Below are positions 15,958-24,750 of a DNA stretch of 64,000 nt, in pieces. The stretch comes from Rhodococcus sp. X156. Lineage in GTDB: Bacteria > Actinomycetota > Actinomycetes > Mycobacteriales > Mycobacteriaceae. The notes beneath the pieces are model-generated. The model did not search any database and had not been told where the DNA came from. It was given only the letters and a program-made list of their open reading frames with translations. Made by a program: the position numbers and the translations under genes. Location of the stretch: the NCBI RefSeq assembly GCF_004006015.1, contig NZ_CP034766.1, positions 2,947,001 through 3,011,000 on the forward strand. The letters run 5' to 3'. Each line of letters starts with the position of its first letter. The first letter of the stretch is position 1.

Positions 15958-17477
15958 TCGCCGGGCAGCGGCACCGCGGACGGGCTGGGGTCGCCCGCCA
16001 GCCCGTCGTGGGCGAGCAGCGCGGCCTGCTGGCTCAGCTCGGGGCCGATGGGCAGCAGCGCCAGCACCTGCTTGGGCGCGAGGTCGACCCGGCTGCCCAG
16101 CCCCAGCACCTGTGCGGTCTCGACGTTGGGGATGCCGTAGCGCACCCCGGTGTCGCTGACCAGGAACAGCTCGCCGACGTCGGTGCCGGGGCTCACCGCC
16201 CGCACCAGCGCCCCCTGGCCCGGGCGCAGGTACACCGAGTCCAGCTGCGGGCCCGGTCCGTCGGCCTGGGCCAGCGGCACCACCTGGGCCCCGGTGGGCA
16301 CGGGCAGGCTGTCGCCGACGCGCACCGTGGGCTTGAGCGTGTGCGGCGCTGCTCCCGCGGCGGCCGGCTGCGGCTCGGTGCCCGTGCCGTCCCAGGACAT
16401 GCAGGCCACCGGGGCGGTGTCGGCCTGCACCAGGGCGGGCATCCGGCTCGGCAGGTCGTCCACGGCCAACGTGGTCTGCGCGGTGGGCGGCACCCCCATC
16501 GCCGATGAGGAGACGGTGACCGGGTCCCCGGAGCTGGCGTACTGCAGCAACCGCGCCACCACGGGCGACACCGACTGCACCCCGTCGGCGAGGACCACGT
16601 ACGACTGCTGGTCGGCTCCGCTGCTGACCTGCAGCACGGTGCCCACCACCGCGCTCGCCGGCAGCGCGTCCACCCCGGCGAAGCTGGGCCGCACCCCGGC
16701 GCCGGGCACCGTGGGCGGGCTGAGCTGCCCCACTGCGGGAATCGCGTTGAGCACGGCGGCGCTCATCGGCCGGGCGGTGGCGCCGTCGAGCTCCAGCGCC
16801 CGGGTCACCCGCTTGTCGGCCAGGTCGATGCGGGCCCGCCGCCCGTCCTGCACCAGGTAGGTGGCGCCCTCGACGAAGCCGGGCTCGGGCGGGCCCTGCA
16901 CCAGCAGCGCGCCGTCGGCGGGCACCGGTGGCGCGGTGACGCTGCCGGCGATGACCGTGGTGGTCGTGGTGGCGCTGGCCTGCTGGCTGGCGGACCGCGC
17001 GGTGGCGTCGGTGCTCAGGGTGTCGCAGACCGTCCAGGTGGCCTCCGGGCGGGCGTCCTCCCCCGGCAGCAGGGCGGGCGCCCCGGGGATGCCCAGCAGC
17101 GGCCCGCGCGGCAGGTCTGCCAGCGCGGCGGCGGACACCTCGCTGGGAGCGACGGCCTGGCCGACCACCAGCCGCGCCGAGGCCAGGTTCAGCACCGGGT
17201 GCAGCACACCCTCGAGCCGGACGTAGGTGGCAGCAGAGTCCTTGACCGTGACGATCGCCTGGTCACCCAGCCCACCGGCGGGACGGAACAGCGCGAAGAG
17301 GGCGAAGCCGGCCAGGCCGATGATGGCCAGCACCAGCCCGACCACCGTGGCCCGCACCTGGGTGCGCATCGGGTCGTGCAGCATCACCGCGTCCTTGCGG
17401 ACCAGCGCGTGCTCCATCCGCCGCAGGATGAAGCGATAGGCCTGCACCTGCGACTTCGTCGTCGGTGTTGCCGCCAT
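15954..17477 (-). CDS. eccB4: ESX-4 conserved component EccB
   Basis: EccB has a short cytosolic N-terminus, one transmembrane helix and a large periplasmic repeat domain. Here the 507-residue protein begins MAATPTTKSQVQAYRFILRR, typical of the family, and has its helix at about 43-65. The rest is a periplasmic domain that includes the conserved Cys pair (one in TVCDTLS, one in VACMSWDG). It converges on mycP4 with a four-base overlap and is divergent from eccE4. Length and order agree with Rv3450c. Confidence 0.95.
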   Translation of the reverse strand: MAATPTTKSQVQAYRFILRRMEHALVRKDAVMLHDPMRTQVRATVVGLVLAIIGLAGFALFALFRPAGGLGDQAIVTVKDSAATYVRLEGVLHPVLNLASARLVVGQAVAPSEVSAAALADLPRGPLLGIPGAPALLPGEDARPEATWTVCDTLSTDATARSASQQASATTTTTVIAGSVTAPPVPADGALLVQGPPEPGFVEGATYLVQDGRRARIDLADKRVTRALELDGATARPMSAAVLNAIPAVGQLSPPTVPGAGVRPSFAGVDALPASAVVGTVLQVSSGADQQSYVVLADGVQSVSPVVARLLQYASSGDPVTVSSSAMGVPPTAQTTLAVDDLPSRMPALVQADTAPVACMSWDGTGTEPQPAAAGAAPHTLKPTVRVGDSLPVPTGAQVVPLAQADGPGPQLDSVYLRPGQGALVRAVSPGTDVGELFLVSDTGVRYGIPNVETAQVLGLGSRVDLAPKQVLALLPIGPELSQQAALLAHDGLAGDPSPSAVPLPGD

Positions 17478-17553
17478 CGACCCTCCCCAGCCCCTCGGCG
17501 TTGTACGGTTGCCGACGATAACCCGGCGGCAGAACGCTGTTGTGCCCGTTGCG

Positions 17554-17587
17554 CACTACTGGCCCAAGCGGTTCCGCCAGAGTAGTG
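17554..17587. promoter_or_regulatory. Inverted repeat upstream of eccE4
   Basis: CACTACT (17554-17560) and AGTAGTG (17581-17587) are perfect inverted arms 20 bases apart; GGC and GCC next to them extend the pairing with a small bulge. It sits in the 157-base gap between the divergent eccB4 and eccE4. It could be an operator for a dimeric regulator or a leader hairpin of eccE4. Confidence 0.4.
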
Positions 17588-17634
17588 GGCACCTGGCCGT
17601 CGGCGGCGACCACGAGGCGGGAAGGGCCGAGCAC

Positions 17635-18927
17635 ATGAGCGCTACCCGCGGTGACGCTGCCGAGGGCGCTCCGGCACGCCACCGGAGCCGGCGCGCCGAC
17701 GCCGGGCTCCGGCGCGCGCCGGTGGGCACCACGGTGGCCGGCCTCCCGCTGACCAACCTCGTGGTGGCAGAGGTGGGCGCCGCGGCGACGCTGCTGGTGC
17801 TGGCGCTGTCCACCCGGCTGTGGCCGCTGGCGGCGCTGCTCGGCGTGGTCGCGCTCGCGCTGGCCGCCACCCGCCGACACGGCCGGTGGCTCACCCAGTG
17901 GGTGGTCATCCTGGTGCGCTTCGTGCTGCGCGGCCGCAGCCGCGCTGTCGAGCCGGCGGCGACGGACCCGAGCGTGACCGGCTCGCGCACCGACGCCGGT
18001 GCCCTGGCCGGTGCCGCCGACCCGCGGGTGGCCCTGCTGCGGCTGCTCGTGGACGACCTGGTGGTGGCCAGCGGCACCGACCACGAGCAGCAGCCGATCG
18101 GACTCGCCTGGCACGACGGCACCTGGACGGCGACGGTGGCCATCGACCCGGTGCCCGCCATGGTCTCCGCGGTGGGCGCGCACACTGACATCCCCCTGCG
18201 CGGGCTGGCCGCAACCCTCGACGACCGCGGGGTGGTGCTGGACTCCATCGGCGTCATCTGGCACTGCTACCCCGCGAGCTCGCGCCTGCCCGCCACCTCC
18301 GCCGCCGTGGCTGCCTACAACGAGGTGCTCGGCCCGCTGCCCGCGGTGGCTCAGCGCGCCACCTGGGTGACGGTGCGGCTGGACCCGCGGCGCTGCCCCT
18401 CGGCGGTGCAGATCCGCGGGGGCGGCGTGGCCGGGGCGCACCGGGCGCTGGTGGGCGCGGTGGCCCGGGTGCGCGGGGCGCTGGAGCAGGCGGGGCTCAC
18501 CAGCCGGGTGCTCACCCGCGACGAGCTGCTGCGGGCGGCGGTGTCCGCCGCCGAGCTCGCTCCCGCCGCGGGGTCCAGCCAGGAGCTCCAGCTGCGCGAG
18601 CACTGGCGCGGCGTGCGCACCGGCGACGTCGAGCACGCCAGCTTCACCATCGACGGGTGGCCCGCCGACGGCGCCAGCCTGGAGGCGCTCACCAGCGTGC
18701 GGGCGCTGTCCACCACCGTCGCGCTGGCCCTGCGCCCCGGTCCGGACGAGGACAGCGTCGGGGTGCGCGGGGTGGTGCGGGTGTCGGCCCGCAGCAGCGG
18801 CGAGCTGGCCGGCTCCCTCGAGCGCCTGCGGACGCTCAGCGCGACCACCGGGGTGGCGCTGAGCCCGCTGGACGGGCAGCAGGCCGCCGCAGTGGCGGCC
18901 ACCCTGCCGGTGGGAGCGGGCGCATGA
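17635..18927 (+). CDS. eccE4: ESX-4 component EccE
   Basis: EccE is a peripheral membrane component of ESX complexes that binds near MycP and EccB. The 430-residue protein has two closely spaced transmembrane helices at about 37-80 and a soluble domain after residue 110 with the family-like VVASGTDHEQQPIGLAWHDG region. ATG 17635 has only a modest GAAGGG upstream; the frame is open to 17509 but that part covers the inverted repeat. M. tuberculosis ESX-4 lacks EccE while M. abscessus and Nocardia have it, so its presence points to a complete ESX-4. Its stop overlaps the next gene (ATGA). Assignment rests on topology, length and context. Confidence 0.78.
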   Translation: MSATRGDAAEGAPARHRSRRADAGLRRAPVGTTVAGLPLTNLVVAEVGAAATLLVLALSTRLWPLAALLGVVALALAATRRHGRWLTQWVVILVRFVLRGRSRAVEPAATDPSVTGSRTDAGALAGAADPRVALLRLLVDDLVVASGTDHEQQPIGLAWHDGTWTATVAIDPVPAMVSAVGAHTDIPLRGLAATLDDRGVVLDSIGVIWHCYPASSRLPATSAAVAAYNEVLGPLPAVAQRATWVTVRLDPRRCPSAVQIRGGGVAGAHRALVGAVARVRGALEQAGLTSRVLTRDELLRAAVSAAELAPAAGSSQELQLREHWRGVRTGDVEHASFTIDGWPADGASLEALTSVRALSTTVALALRPGPDEDSVGVRGVVRVSARSSGELAGSLERLRTLSATTGVALSPLDGQQAAAVAATLPVGAGA

Positions 18928-19697
18928 GCACCCACGGTGCAGAGCGGACGGGCCGGCGTGGCCAACCCGCAGCCGCGGGCATCGGCACCGAGTTCGTGCT
19001 CTCCCCCGAGGCCCTGAGCCGGCTCAGCCTCACCGGCGACCGCGGTGGCGTGGTGCTGGGCTCGGACCTGCGCGGGGGCGCGGTGCAGCTGCACCTGGTG
19101 CGGCCCGTGCCGTCCCGGCTGGCCCTGGTGGGCGGGCTCTACCTGGCGATGCAGCTGGTGCTGCGGGCCGCGGCCACCGGGGTGCTGGTGGTGGTGGCCA
19201 CCGGGCGGCCCGCGGCGTGGCAACCGCTGCAGCAGGCCTTCGCCGACGTCGCCCCCGCCACGCCTGCAGCCGGGGCCGGTGCCGACCCGACGGGCGCTCC
19301 GCCGCCGCTGCAGCTGCGCGGGCTGCACCCCGGCCCGCTGCCCCGGGCCAGCGAGGACGCTCCCGTGCTGGTGGTGCAGGACAGCGGGGCGGTGCCCCAG
19401 GAGCTCTACCCCACCCGCAGCCCGTGGCAGTCCACGGCCTACGTCCTCCCGTACCTGCACCCACAGGTGGGCGGGAACGCCACCGCCGCCGACCTCGTCC
19501 TGCTGCAGCGGCTGCCGGTGGGGCAGGCGCAGCTGGCTGGTCGGCTGTGGCGCCTGCCGCCCGGGGTGGTGGACGACCTCGCCGGGCTCACCGACGACGG
19601 TCTGATCGCGCTGGGCGCCAACTTGTTCCTCCCCATGCGCCTGGTCACCACGCCCAAGGAGGCGAGCCTCATCGGCCCGGTCCGGCGCGGCGACTAG
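18924..19697 (+). CDS. Unknown protein coupled to eccE4
   Basis: This 257-residue protein begins in an ATGA overlap with eccE4, so the two are almost certainly made together. It has no signal peptide. One hydrophobic stretch (LALVGGLYLAMQLVLRAAATGVL, residues about 63-85) could be an amphipathic or membrane-touching helix. The middle is Pro/Gly/Ala-rich, and the end contains a compact region with LPPGVVDDLAGL. I do not recognise a domain. Coupling suggests an ESX-4 accessory or EccE-stabilising protein. It converges on truA with 24 bases between stops. Confidence 0.65.
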   Translation: MSTHGAERTGRRGQPAAAGIGTEFVLSPEALSRLSLTGDRGGVVLGSDLRGGAVQLHLVRPVPSRLALVGGLYLAMQLVLRAAATGVLVVVATGRPAAWQPLQQAFADVAPATPAAGAGADPTGAPPPLQLRGLHPGPLPRASEDAPVLVVQDSGAVPQELYPTRSPWQSTAYVLPYLHPQVGGNATAADLVLLQRLPVGQAQLAGRLWRLPPGVVDDLAGLTDDGLIALGANLFLPMRLVTTPKEASLIGPVRRGD

Positions 19698-19721
19698 TCC
19701 TGCCGGGGCACTGCCGGGCGC

Positions 19722-20528
19722 CTAGCGCAGCGGCCCGCGCACGGCCCGTGTCGTCTGGGCCCGCGCGGCCAGCTCGTGCTCCGGCGGGTAGTCCACGCCC
19801 ACCAGGCTCAACCCGTGCGCGGGGGCGACGGCGATGCTGCCGGAGCGCTGCGAGGCGGTGAGCAGCTCCAGCACCCAGTCGCGGTCGCGGCGGCCCTGCC
19901 CCACCGCGAGCAGGGCACCGACCAGGCTGCGCACCATGGAGTGGCAGAAGGCGTCCGCGCTCACCCGGGCCACCAGGACCCCGTCGGCCAGCTCGGACCA
20001 GTCCAGCCGCTCCAGCCCGCGCACGGTGCTCGCACCCTCGCGGTGGCGGCAGAAGGCGACGAAGTCGTGCACCCCCAGCAGCAGGGCGGAGGCCTCCCGG
20101 ATGCGGTCCACGTCCAGCTCGTGCGGCCAGACCAGGGTGTCCCGGGCGCGCAGCGGCTCCGCACCCCACGGCGCGGTGGTGAGGCGGTAGGCGTAGTGCC
20201 GGCGCATGGCCGAGAAGCGGGCGTCGAACTCCGCCGGCACTTCCCGCAGCTCGCGCACCCGGACGTCGGTGGGCAGCAGGCGGGCGAGCCGGCGCACCAG
20301 GCGACCCAGCCCGTCCGGCATCGTCGCGGGGTCGAGGTCGACGTGGGCCACCTGCCCGGCGGCGTGCACGCCAGCGTCGGTGCGCCCGGCCACGGTGAGG
20401 GTGACCGGGGTGCGCAGCACGGTGGCCAGCGCTTCCTCGAGCACCCCGCACACCGTGCGCTGGCCGGGCTGGCGGGCCCAGCCGGCGAAGTCGGTGCCGT
20501 CGTAGGCGATGTCCAGGCGCACGCGCAC
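19722..20528 (-). CDS. truA: tRNA pseudouridine synthase A (positions 38-40)
   Basis: TruA converts U38-U40 of the tRNA anticodon stem to pseudouridine. The roughly 268-residue protein has the catalytic Asp in [10 protein letters not shown], the opening [18 protein letters not shown] and the later FCRHRE and FCHSMVR motifs. I place the start at GTG 20528 (VRVRLDIAY). A second GTG at 20522 is also possible. The frame is open into rplQ, but that part is not TruA-like. The last 14 bases before the start form one arm of a perfect hairpin, so initiation is probably structured. It is the final gene of the ribosomal superoperon. Confidence 0.93.
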   Translation of the reverse strand: MRVRLDIAYDGTDFAGWARQPGQRTVCGVLEEALATVLRTPVTLTVAGRTDAGVHAAGQVAHVDLDPATMPDGLGRLVRRLARLLPTDVRVRELREVPAEFDARFSAMRRHYAYRLTTAPWGAEPLRARDTLVWPHELDVDRIREASALLLGVHDFVAFCRHREGASTVRGLERLDWSELADGVLVARVSADAFCHSMVRSLVGALLAVGQGRRDRDWVLELLTASQRSGSIAVAPAHGLSLVGVDYPPEHELAARAQTTRAVRGPLR

Positions 20529-20561
20529 GAGCCCGCCACCCCGGTGCGGGGTGGCGGGCTC
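20529..20561 (-). terminator. 14-bp perfect hairpin abutting the truA start
   Basis: GAGCCCGCCACCCC pairs with GGGGTGGCGGGCTC around a five-base loop; there is no U-tract. It lies 23 bases after the rplQ stop and its promoter-distal arm ends at the base before the truA GTG. It may terminate the alpha operon, occlude truA initiation, or both. Confidence 0.6.
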
Positions 20562-20583
20562 AGGTGCTACGACGTCGGGGACG

Positions 20584-21153
20584 TCAGGACTTGTCAGCGT
20601 CCCTGTCCTCGGTGTCCAGCGCGGCGGGCGCGACGTCGTCGACGTCGGTCCCGGCGCCATCGGTGGGCACGTCGCCGCCGGTCTCGGGCTCAGCAGCCTC
20701 CGGCTCGGCAGCGGTGTCGGTGTCCACGTCGGAGACCGTCTCGGCGGGCTTGGTGGCCGCGACCCGACGGGCCCGGTCGGCCTCGGAGGTGACCGTCTTG
20801 TCCTGCAGCAGCTCGATGATCGCCATGGGGGCGTTGTCGCCCTTGCGCGGGATCGTCTTGATGATGCGGGTGTAGCCACCGTCGCGCTCGGCGAAGAACG
20901 GGCCGATGTCGGCGAACAGGCTGTGCACGACGTCCTTGTCGCGGATCACCTTCATGACCTCGCGACGGTTGTGCAGGTCACCGACCTTCGCCTTGCTGAT
21001 CAGCTTCTCGGCGTAGGGGCGCAGGCGCTTGGCCTTGGCCTCGGTGGTGGTGATGCGCCCGTGCGTGAACAGCGAGGTCGCCAGGTTGGCGAGCATCAGC
21101 CGCTGGTGGGCCGGCGACCCGCCGAGACGGGCACCCTTGGTGGGCTTGGGCAT
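20584..21153 (-). CDS. rplQ: 50S ribosomal protein L17
   Basis: L17 lines the large-subunit surface near the exit tunnel. The first 115 residues are the conserved domain ([32 protein letters not shown]). The remaining 70 residues are an acidic, Asp/Glu/Ala-rich tail; similar tails give mycobacterial L17 about 180 residues. ATG 21153 starts [12 protein letters not shown]. It follows rpoA in the classical alpha-operon order. Confidence 0.96.
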   Translation of the reverse strand: MPKPTKGARLGGSPAHQRLMLANLATSLFTHGRITTTEAKAKRLRPYAEKLISKAKVGDLHNRREVMKVIRDKDVVHSLFADIGPFFAERDGGYTRIIKTIPRKGDNAPMAIIELLQDKTVTSEADRARRVAATKPAETVSDVDTDTAAEPEAAEPETGGDVPTDGAGTDVDDVAPAALDTEDRDADKS

Positions 21154-21223
21154 TGTGGAGCTCCTCTAGGTCTCGCCCGACCCCGTCGCCGCGGGCGTGC
21201 GGCGACGGGGTAGGTGCAGCGGC

Positions 21224-22291
21224 TTACAGCTGTTCGGTCTCGGCGTAGTCGGTGTCGTCGCCTGCGGCGGCGTCACCTTCCTCGCCATCCTCGGTGTCGG
21301 TCCAGGTGCCGGTCTCGGCGTCGTACCCGGCAACGGTGGACGGGTCGAATCCGGGAGGGCTGTCCTTCAGGCTCAGGCCGAGCCCGACCAGCTTCACCTT
21401 CACCTCGTCGATGGACTTGGCGCCGAAGTTCCGGATGTCCAGCAGGTCCGCCTCGCTGCGGCCGACGAGCTCACCCACGGTGTGCACGCCCTCGCGCTTG
21501 AGGCAGTTGTACGAACGCACCGTCAGGTCCAGGTCCTCGATGGGCATGCTGAACGCGGCGATGTGGTTGGTCTCCGCCGGGGACGGGCCGATCTCGATGC
21601 CCTCGGCCTCGACGTTGAGCTCACGGGCCAGGCCGAAGAGCTCGGTCAGCGTGCGCCCGGCGGAGGCGATCGCGTCACGCGGGGTGATGGAGGGCTTGCT
21701 CTCCACGTCCAGCACGAGGCGGTCGAAGTCGGTGCGCTGCTCGACGCGGGTGGCCTCGACCTTGTACGTCACCTTGAGCACCGGCGAGTAGATCGAGTCG
21801 ACCGGGATGCGGCCGATCTCGGCGCCGGAGGCCTTGTTCTGCACGGCAGGGACGTAGCCGCGACCGCGCTCGACGACGAGCTCGATCTCCAGCTTGCCCT
21901 TGTCGTTCAGGGTGGCGATGTGCAGCTCGGGGTTGTGCACCGCGACGCCGGAGGGCGCGACGATGTCCGCAGCGGTGACCGCACCCGGGCCCTGCTTGCG
22001 CAGGTACATGGTGACCGGCTCGTCCTCCTCGGAGCTGACCACGAGGCCCTTGAGGTTCAGGATGATGTCGGTGACGTCCTCCTTCACCCCCGGGACGGTG
22101 GTGAACTCGTGCAGGACACCGTCGATGCGGATGCTGGTGACTGCCGCGCCCGGGATGGACGAGAGCAGCGTGCGGCGAAGCGAGTTGCCGAGGGTGTAGC
22201 CGAAACCAGGCTCGAGCGGCTCGATGACGAACCGCGACCGGGTGTCGCTGAGGACCTCCTCGGAGAGCTCAGGACGCTGAGAGATGAGCAT
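21224..22291 (-). CDS. rpoA: RNA polymerase alpha subunit
   Basis: Alpha dimerises to start RNA polymerase assembly and contacts UP elements and activators. The 355-residue protein has the N-terminal assembly domain ([21 protein letters not shown]) and the C-terminal domain ([26 protein letters not shown]). A short acidic tail rich in Asp and Glu is typical of actinobacteria. It starts at ATG 22291, 182 bases after rpsD; that gap carries two hairpins. Confidence 0.98.
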   Translation of the reverse strand: MLISQRPELSEEVLSDTRSRFVIEPLEPGFGYTLGNSLRRTLLSSIPGAAVTSIRIDGVLHEFTTVPGVKEDVTDIILNLKGLVVSSEEDEPVTMYLRKQGPGAVTAADIVAPSGVAVHNPELHIATLNDKGKLEIELVVERGRGYVPAVQNKASGAEIGRIPVDSIYSPVLKVTYKVEATRVEQRTDFDRLVLDVESKPSITPRDAIASAGRTLTELFGLARELNVEAEGIEIGPSPAETNHIAAFSMPIEDLDLTVRSYNCLKREGVHTVGELVGRSEADLLDIRNFGAKSIDEVKVKLVGLGLSLKDSPPGFDPSTVAGYDAETGTWTDTEDGEEGDAAAGDDTDYAETEQL

Positions 22292-22390
22292 GGGTGGTGT
22301 TCTCCTTCACCGACGTCCGCCATATGACGCCGAAAGGGTGGCGCGGCCGCCGCGGGTGCGGGGGCCGTGGGACCGCCTGGCGCACACGAG

Positions 22391-22465
22391 GTGCACCGGG
22401 CGACCAGGGGTGGTGCACAGGCCCGGCCGTGCCCCCCACGCTGCTGCGTGGTGCGGCACGGCCGG
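22391..22465 (-). promoter_or_regulatory. Two hairpins between rpsD and rpoA
   Basis: Just after the rpsD stop, CCGGCCGTGCC (22423-22433) pairs with GGCACGGCCGG (22455-22465). Inside it, CCACGC and GCGTGG form a second stem with a four-base loop. A further hairpin, GTGCACC/GGTGCAC (22391-22418), follows. Together they look like an attenuator or processing site between S4 and alpha. In E. coli, S4 represses this operon, but the mechanism here is unknown. Confidence 0.5.
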
Positions 22466-22473
22466 ACCGGGCA

Positions 22474-23079
22474 TCACTTCGAGTAGAGCTCGACGATCAG
22501 CTGCTCGTTGAGCGGGATGTCGATCTGCGCACGGTCCGGAAGCTGGTGGACCAGGATGCGCATCTGCGGTCCGACGACCTGGAGCCAGCCGGGAACCGGC
22601 CGGTCACCGAGGGTCTCCTTGGCCACCTGGAAGGGCAGGGTGGCCAGCGACTTCGGCTTGACGTCGATGATGTCGTACTGCGACACGCGGTAGCTGGGGA
22701 TGTCGACCTTCTCGCCGTTGACGAGGAAGTGGCCGTGGGTCACCAGCTGGCGGGCCTGCCGACGCGTGCGGGCGAGCCCGGCACGGTAGACGACGCTGTC
22801 GAGGCGGCTCTCCAGGATCTGGAGCAGCACCGAACCGGTCTTGCCGGACTTGCGGTTCGCCTCGGCGTAGTAGCGGCGGAACTGCTTCTCCATGACGCCG
22901 TAGGTGAAGCGCGCCTTCTGCTTCTCCTGCAGCTGGAGCAGGTACTCGCTCTCCTTGATCCGCGCGCGGCCGTGCTGGCCCGGCGGGTAGGGGCGACGCT
23001 CGAAGGCGGCGTCCCCCCCGACGAGGTCAACGCGCAGTCGACGGGACTTGCGGGTGATGGGGCCGGTGTAACGAGCCAT
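22474..23079 (-). CDS. rpsD: 30S ribosomal protein S4
   Basis: S4 nucleates the body of the 30S subunit. The 201 residues match the family length. The opening MARYTGPITRKSRRLRVDL and the S4 RNA-binding domain (about 92-155, LDSVVYRAGLARTRRQARQLVTHGH) are clear. No zinc-binding Cys cluster is present, so it is the Cys-less form. It sits between rpsK and rpoA. Confidence 0.97.
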   Translation of the reverse strand: MARYTGPITRKSRRLRVDLVGGDAAFERRPYPPGQHGRARIKESEYLLQLQEKQKARFTYGVMEKQFRRYYAEANRKSGKTGSVLLQILESRLDSVVYRAGLARTRRQARQLVTHGHFLVNGEKVDIPSYRVSQYDIIDVKPKSLATLPFQVAKETLGDRPVPGWLQVVGPQMRILVHQLPDRAQIDIPLNEQLIVELYSK

Positions 23080-23100
23080 TGTTCTTCCTTTCCCTTCCCG

Positions 23101-23517
23101 CTAGACCCGGCGCCGCTTGGGCTGCCGGCAGCCGTTGTGCGGCTGAGGGGTGACGTCGGAGATGGTGCCGACCTCCAGGCCGGCGGCCTGCAGTGAGCGA
23201 ATCGCGGTCTCGCGGCCGGAGCCGGGACCCTTGACGAACACGTCGACCTTCTTCATGCCGTGCTCCTGCGCCTTGCGGGCAGCGCTCTCGGCGGCCATCT
23301 GTGCGGCGAAGGGGGTGGACTTGCGCGACCCCTTGAAACCGACGTGGCCCGACGAGGCCCACGAGATCACGTTGCCAGCAGGATCGGTGATGGAGACGAT
23401 CGTGTTGTTGAACGTGCTCTTGATGTGCGCAGCACCGTGGCTGACGTTCTTCTTTTCCTTGCGCCGAGTCTTCTGGGTCTTCTTGGGACCGCTCGCGGCG
23501 CGGGACTTGGGGGGCAT
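23101..23517 (-). CDS. rpsK: 30S ribosomal protein S11
   Basis: S11 forms part of the 30S platform and the mRNA exit region. The 138-residue protein has [27 protein letters not shown] and the final basic [15 protein letters not shown]. Its N-terminus is basic ([11 protein letters not shown]). It begins three bases after the rpsM stop codon. Confidence 0.97.
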   Translation of the reverse strand: MPPKSRAASGPKKTQKTRRKEKKNVSHGAAHIKSTFNNTIVSITDPAGNVISWASSGHVGFKGSRKSTPFAAQMAAESAARKAQEHGMKKVDVFVKGPGSGRETAIRSLQAAGLEVGTISDVTPQPHNGCRQPKRRRV

Positions 23518-23520
23518 CTC

Positions 23521-23895
23521 TTACCTAGCCTTCTTCTTGCCGGCGATGGTGCGCTTCGGGCCCTTGCGCGTGCGCGCGTTGGTCTTGGTGCGCTGGCCAC
23601 GAACCGGCAGGCCACGGCGGTGCCGGATGCCCTGGTAGCAGCCAATCTCGATCTTGCGACGAATGTCGGCCTGCACCTCGCGGCGCAGGTCACCCTCGAC
23701 CTTGAGGGACTCCTCGATGTATTCCCTCAGCTTGGTGAGGTCAGTGTCGCTGAGGTCCTTGGTGCGCAGGTCGAAGCTGATGCCAGTGGCATTCAGGATC
23801 TCCTGCGACTTCGTACGGCCGATGCCGTAGATGTAGGTGAGCGCGATCTCCATCCGCTTGTCGCGGGGGAGGTCGACGCCTGCGAGCCGTGCCAT
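23521..23895 (-). CDS. rpsM: 30S ribosomal protein S13
   Basis: S13 bridges the 30S head to the 50S subunit. The 124 residues carry [21 protein letters not shown], the helix-two-turn-helix [18 protein letters not shown] and a basic tail ending GKKKAR. The gap to rpmJ upstream is 203 bases and contains two hairpins. Confidence 0.97.
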   Translation of the reverse strand: MARLAGVDLPRDKRMEIALTYIYGIGRTKSQEILNATGISFDLRTKDLSDTDLTKLREYIEESLKVEGDLRREVQADIRRKIEIGCYQGIRHRRGLPVRGQRTKTNARTRKGPKRTIAGKKKAR

Positions 23896-23953
23896 ACGGC
23901 GTGTCCTTCCAGTTGTCCGGAGGTCTGCTCCTCGTCCGTCCCGGTTCGACCGA

Positions 23954-23998
23954 CGCCGACCGTGTCGGCGCCACCGGGCCCCGGCCTCCGGGCCGGGG
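23954..23998 (-). terminator. Tandem hairpins between rpmJ and rpsM
   Basis: CCCCGGCC (23979-23986) and GGCCGGGG (23991-23998) form an 8-bp stem with a four-base loop. Right next to it, CGCCGAC (23954-23960) and GTCGGCG (23964-23970) form a 7-bp stem with a three-base loop. There is no U-tract. They may partly terminate transcription or mark an RNA-processing site inside the superoperon. Confidence 0.45.
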
Positions 23999-24098
23999 GT
24001 GTACTGAGTCGGCCCGTTCCCGGGACGCCCAGCTGGTGCGGGGAGTGATGTGGTGCTGTCGCGTCAGATCGACTGCGAGGGTGGTGCAGTGGAGCTGC

Positions 24099-24212
24099 TC
24101 AGCCCTGGCGCTGCTTGTGGCGCAGGTTCTCGCAGATCACCATGACCCGACCGTTGCGGCGGATCACCTTGCACTTCTCACAGATCTTCTTGACGCTGGG
24201 GTTGACCTTCAC
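24099..24212 (-). CDS. rpmJ: 50S ribosomal protein L36
   Basis: L36 is the smallest 50S protein, 37 residues here. It keeps the zinc ribbon ligands (CEKC, then Cys and His in VICENLRH), so it is the zinc-binding C+ form. GTG 24212 starts the standard [11 protein letters not shown] opening. It follows infA by 64 bases. A longer reading frame upstream is not coding. Confidence 0.96.
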   Translation of the reverse strand: MKVNPSVKKICEKCKVIRRNGRVMVICENLRHKQRQG

Positions 24213-24276
24213 GTCTGTTGCTCTCCTGGTCGGTTGCTGCTTGCTGGGGACGCGCCACGGGCGCGCGCAACGACTG

Positions 24277-24498
24277 CTACTTGTAGCGGTAGACGATGCG
24301 CCCGCGGGAGAGGTCGTAGGGAGAAAGCTCCACGACCACCCTGTCCTCAGGCAGGATGCGGATGTAGTGCTGCCGCATCTTACCGCTGATGTGCGCGAGA
24401 ACCCGGTGGCCGTTTTCCAGCTCCACGCGGAACATCGCGTTCGGCAGTGGCTCGACAACCCGACCCTCGACCTCGATGGCCCCGTCTTTCTTGCCCAT
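24277..24498 (-). CDS. infA: Translation initiation factor IF-1
   Basis: IF-1 occupies the A site during initiation. The 73-residue OB-fold protein contains [38 protein letters not shown] and the final [12 protein letters not shown] 24498 is the only sensible start. A candidate promoter lies about 170 bases upstream, so infA, rpmJ and the alpha-operon genes may also be transcribed independently of the spc operon. Confidence 0.97.
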   Translation of the reverse strand: MGKKDGAIEVEGRVVEPLPNAMFRVELENGHRVLAHISGKMRQHYIRILPEDRVVVELSPYDLSRGRIVYRYK

Positions 24499-24666
24499 GT
24501 CCTCCGCGATCCGTGGCAGTGACTTGCTGGTAACTCAACACCCCCGCCCCGAGCGCCGGTGACCGGTGCGCGGGGAAGCAGTCTCAAGTGGTGCGACAGG
24601 TGCCGGCGGAGACGCAAGACCTCGCGGGCACGCGCACAACCGGCGCACAGTGCGCGCCGTCGTTGA

Positions 24667-24695
24667 AGTCTACGCGGCGTGCCGGTGCAGGCCAA
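24667..24695 (-). promoter_or_regulatory. Candidate infA promoter
   Basis: On the minus strand TTGGCC (24695-24690) and TAGACT (24672-24667) are 17 bases apart, both matching the primary-sigma consensus at four of six positions. It would give infA a leader of about 160 bases. Confidence 0.4.
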
Positions 24696-24712
24696 ATGCG
24701 GGCCTGGGTGGT

Positions 24713-24728
24713 AGGTGCCGCGGCACCT
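24713..24728. promoter_or_regulatory. 16-bp perfect palindrome downstream of map
   Basis: AGGTGCCG followed directly by CGGCACCT is a perfect 16-bp palindrome, 22 bases beyond the map stop and just upstream of the candidate infA promoter. It could be an operator for a dimeric regulator or a tight hairpin at the end of the secY-adk-map transcript. Confidence 0.4.
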
Positions 24729-24750
24729 GCGCAGCCCCCGCGGGCGCGAG

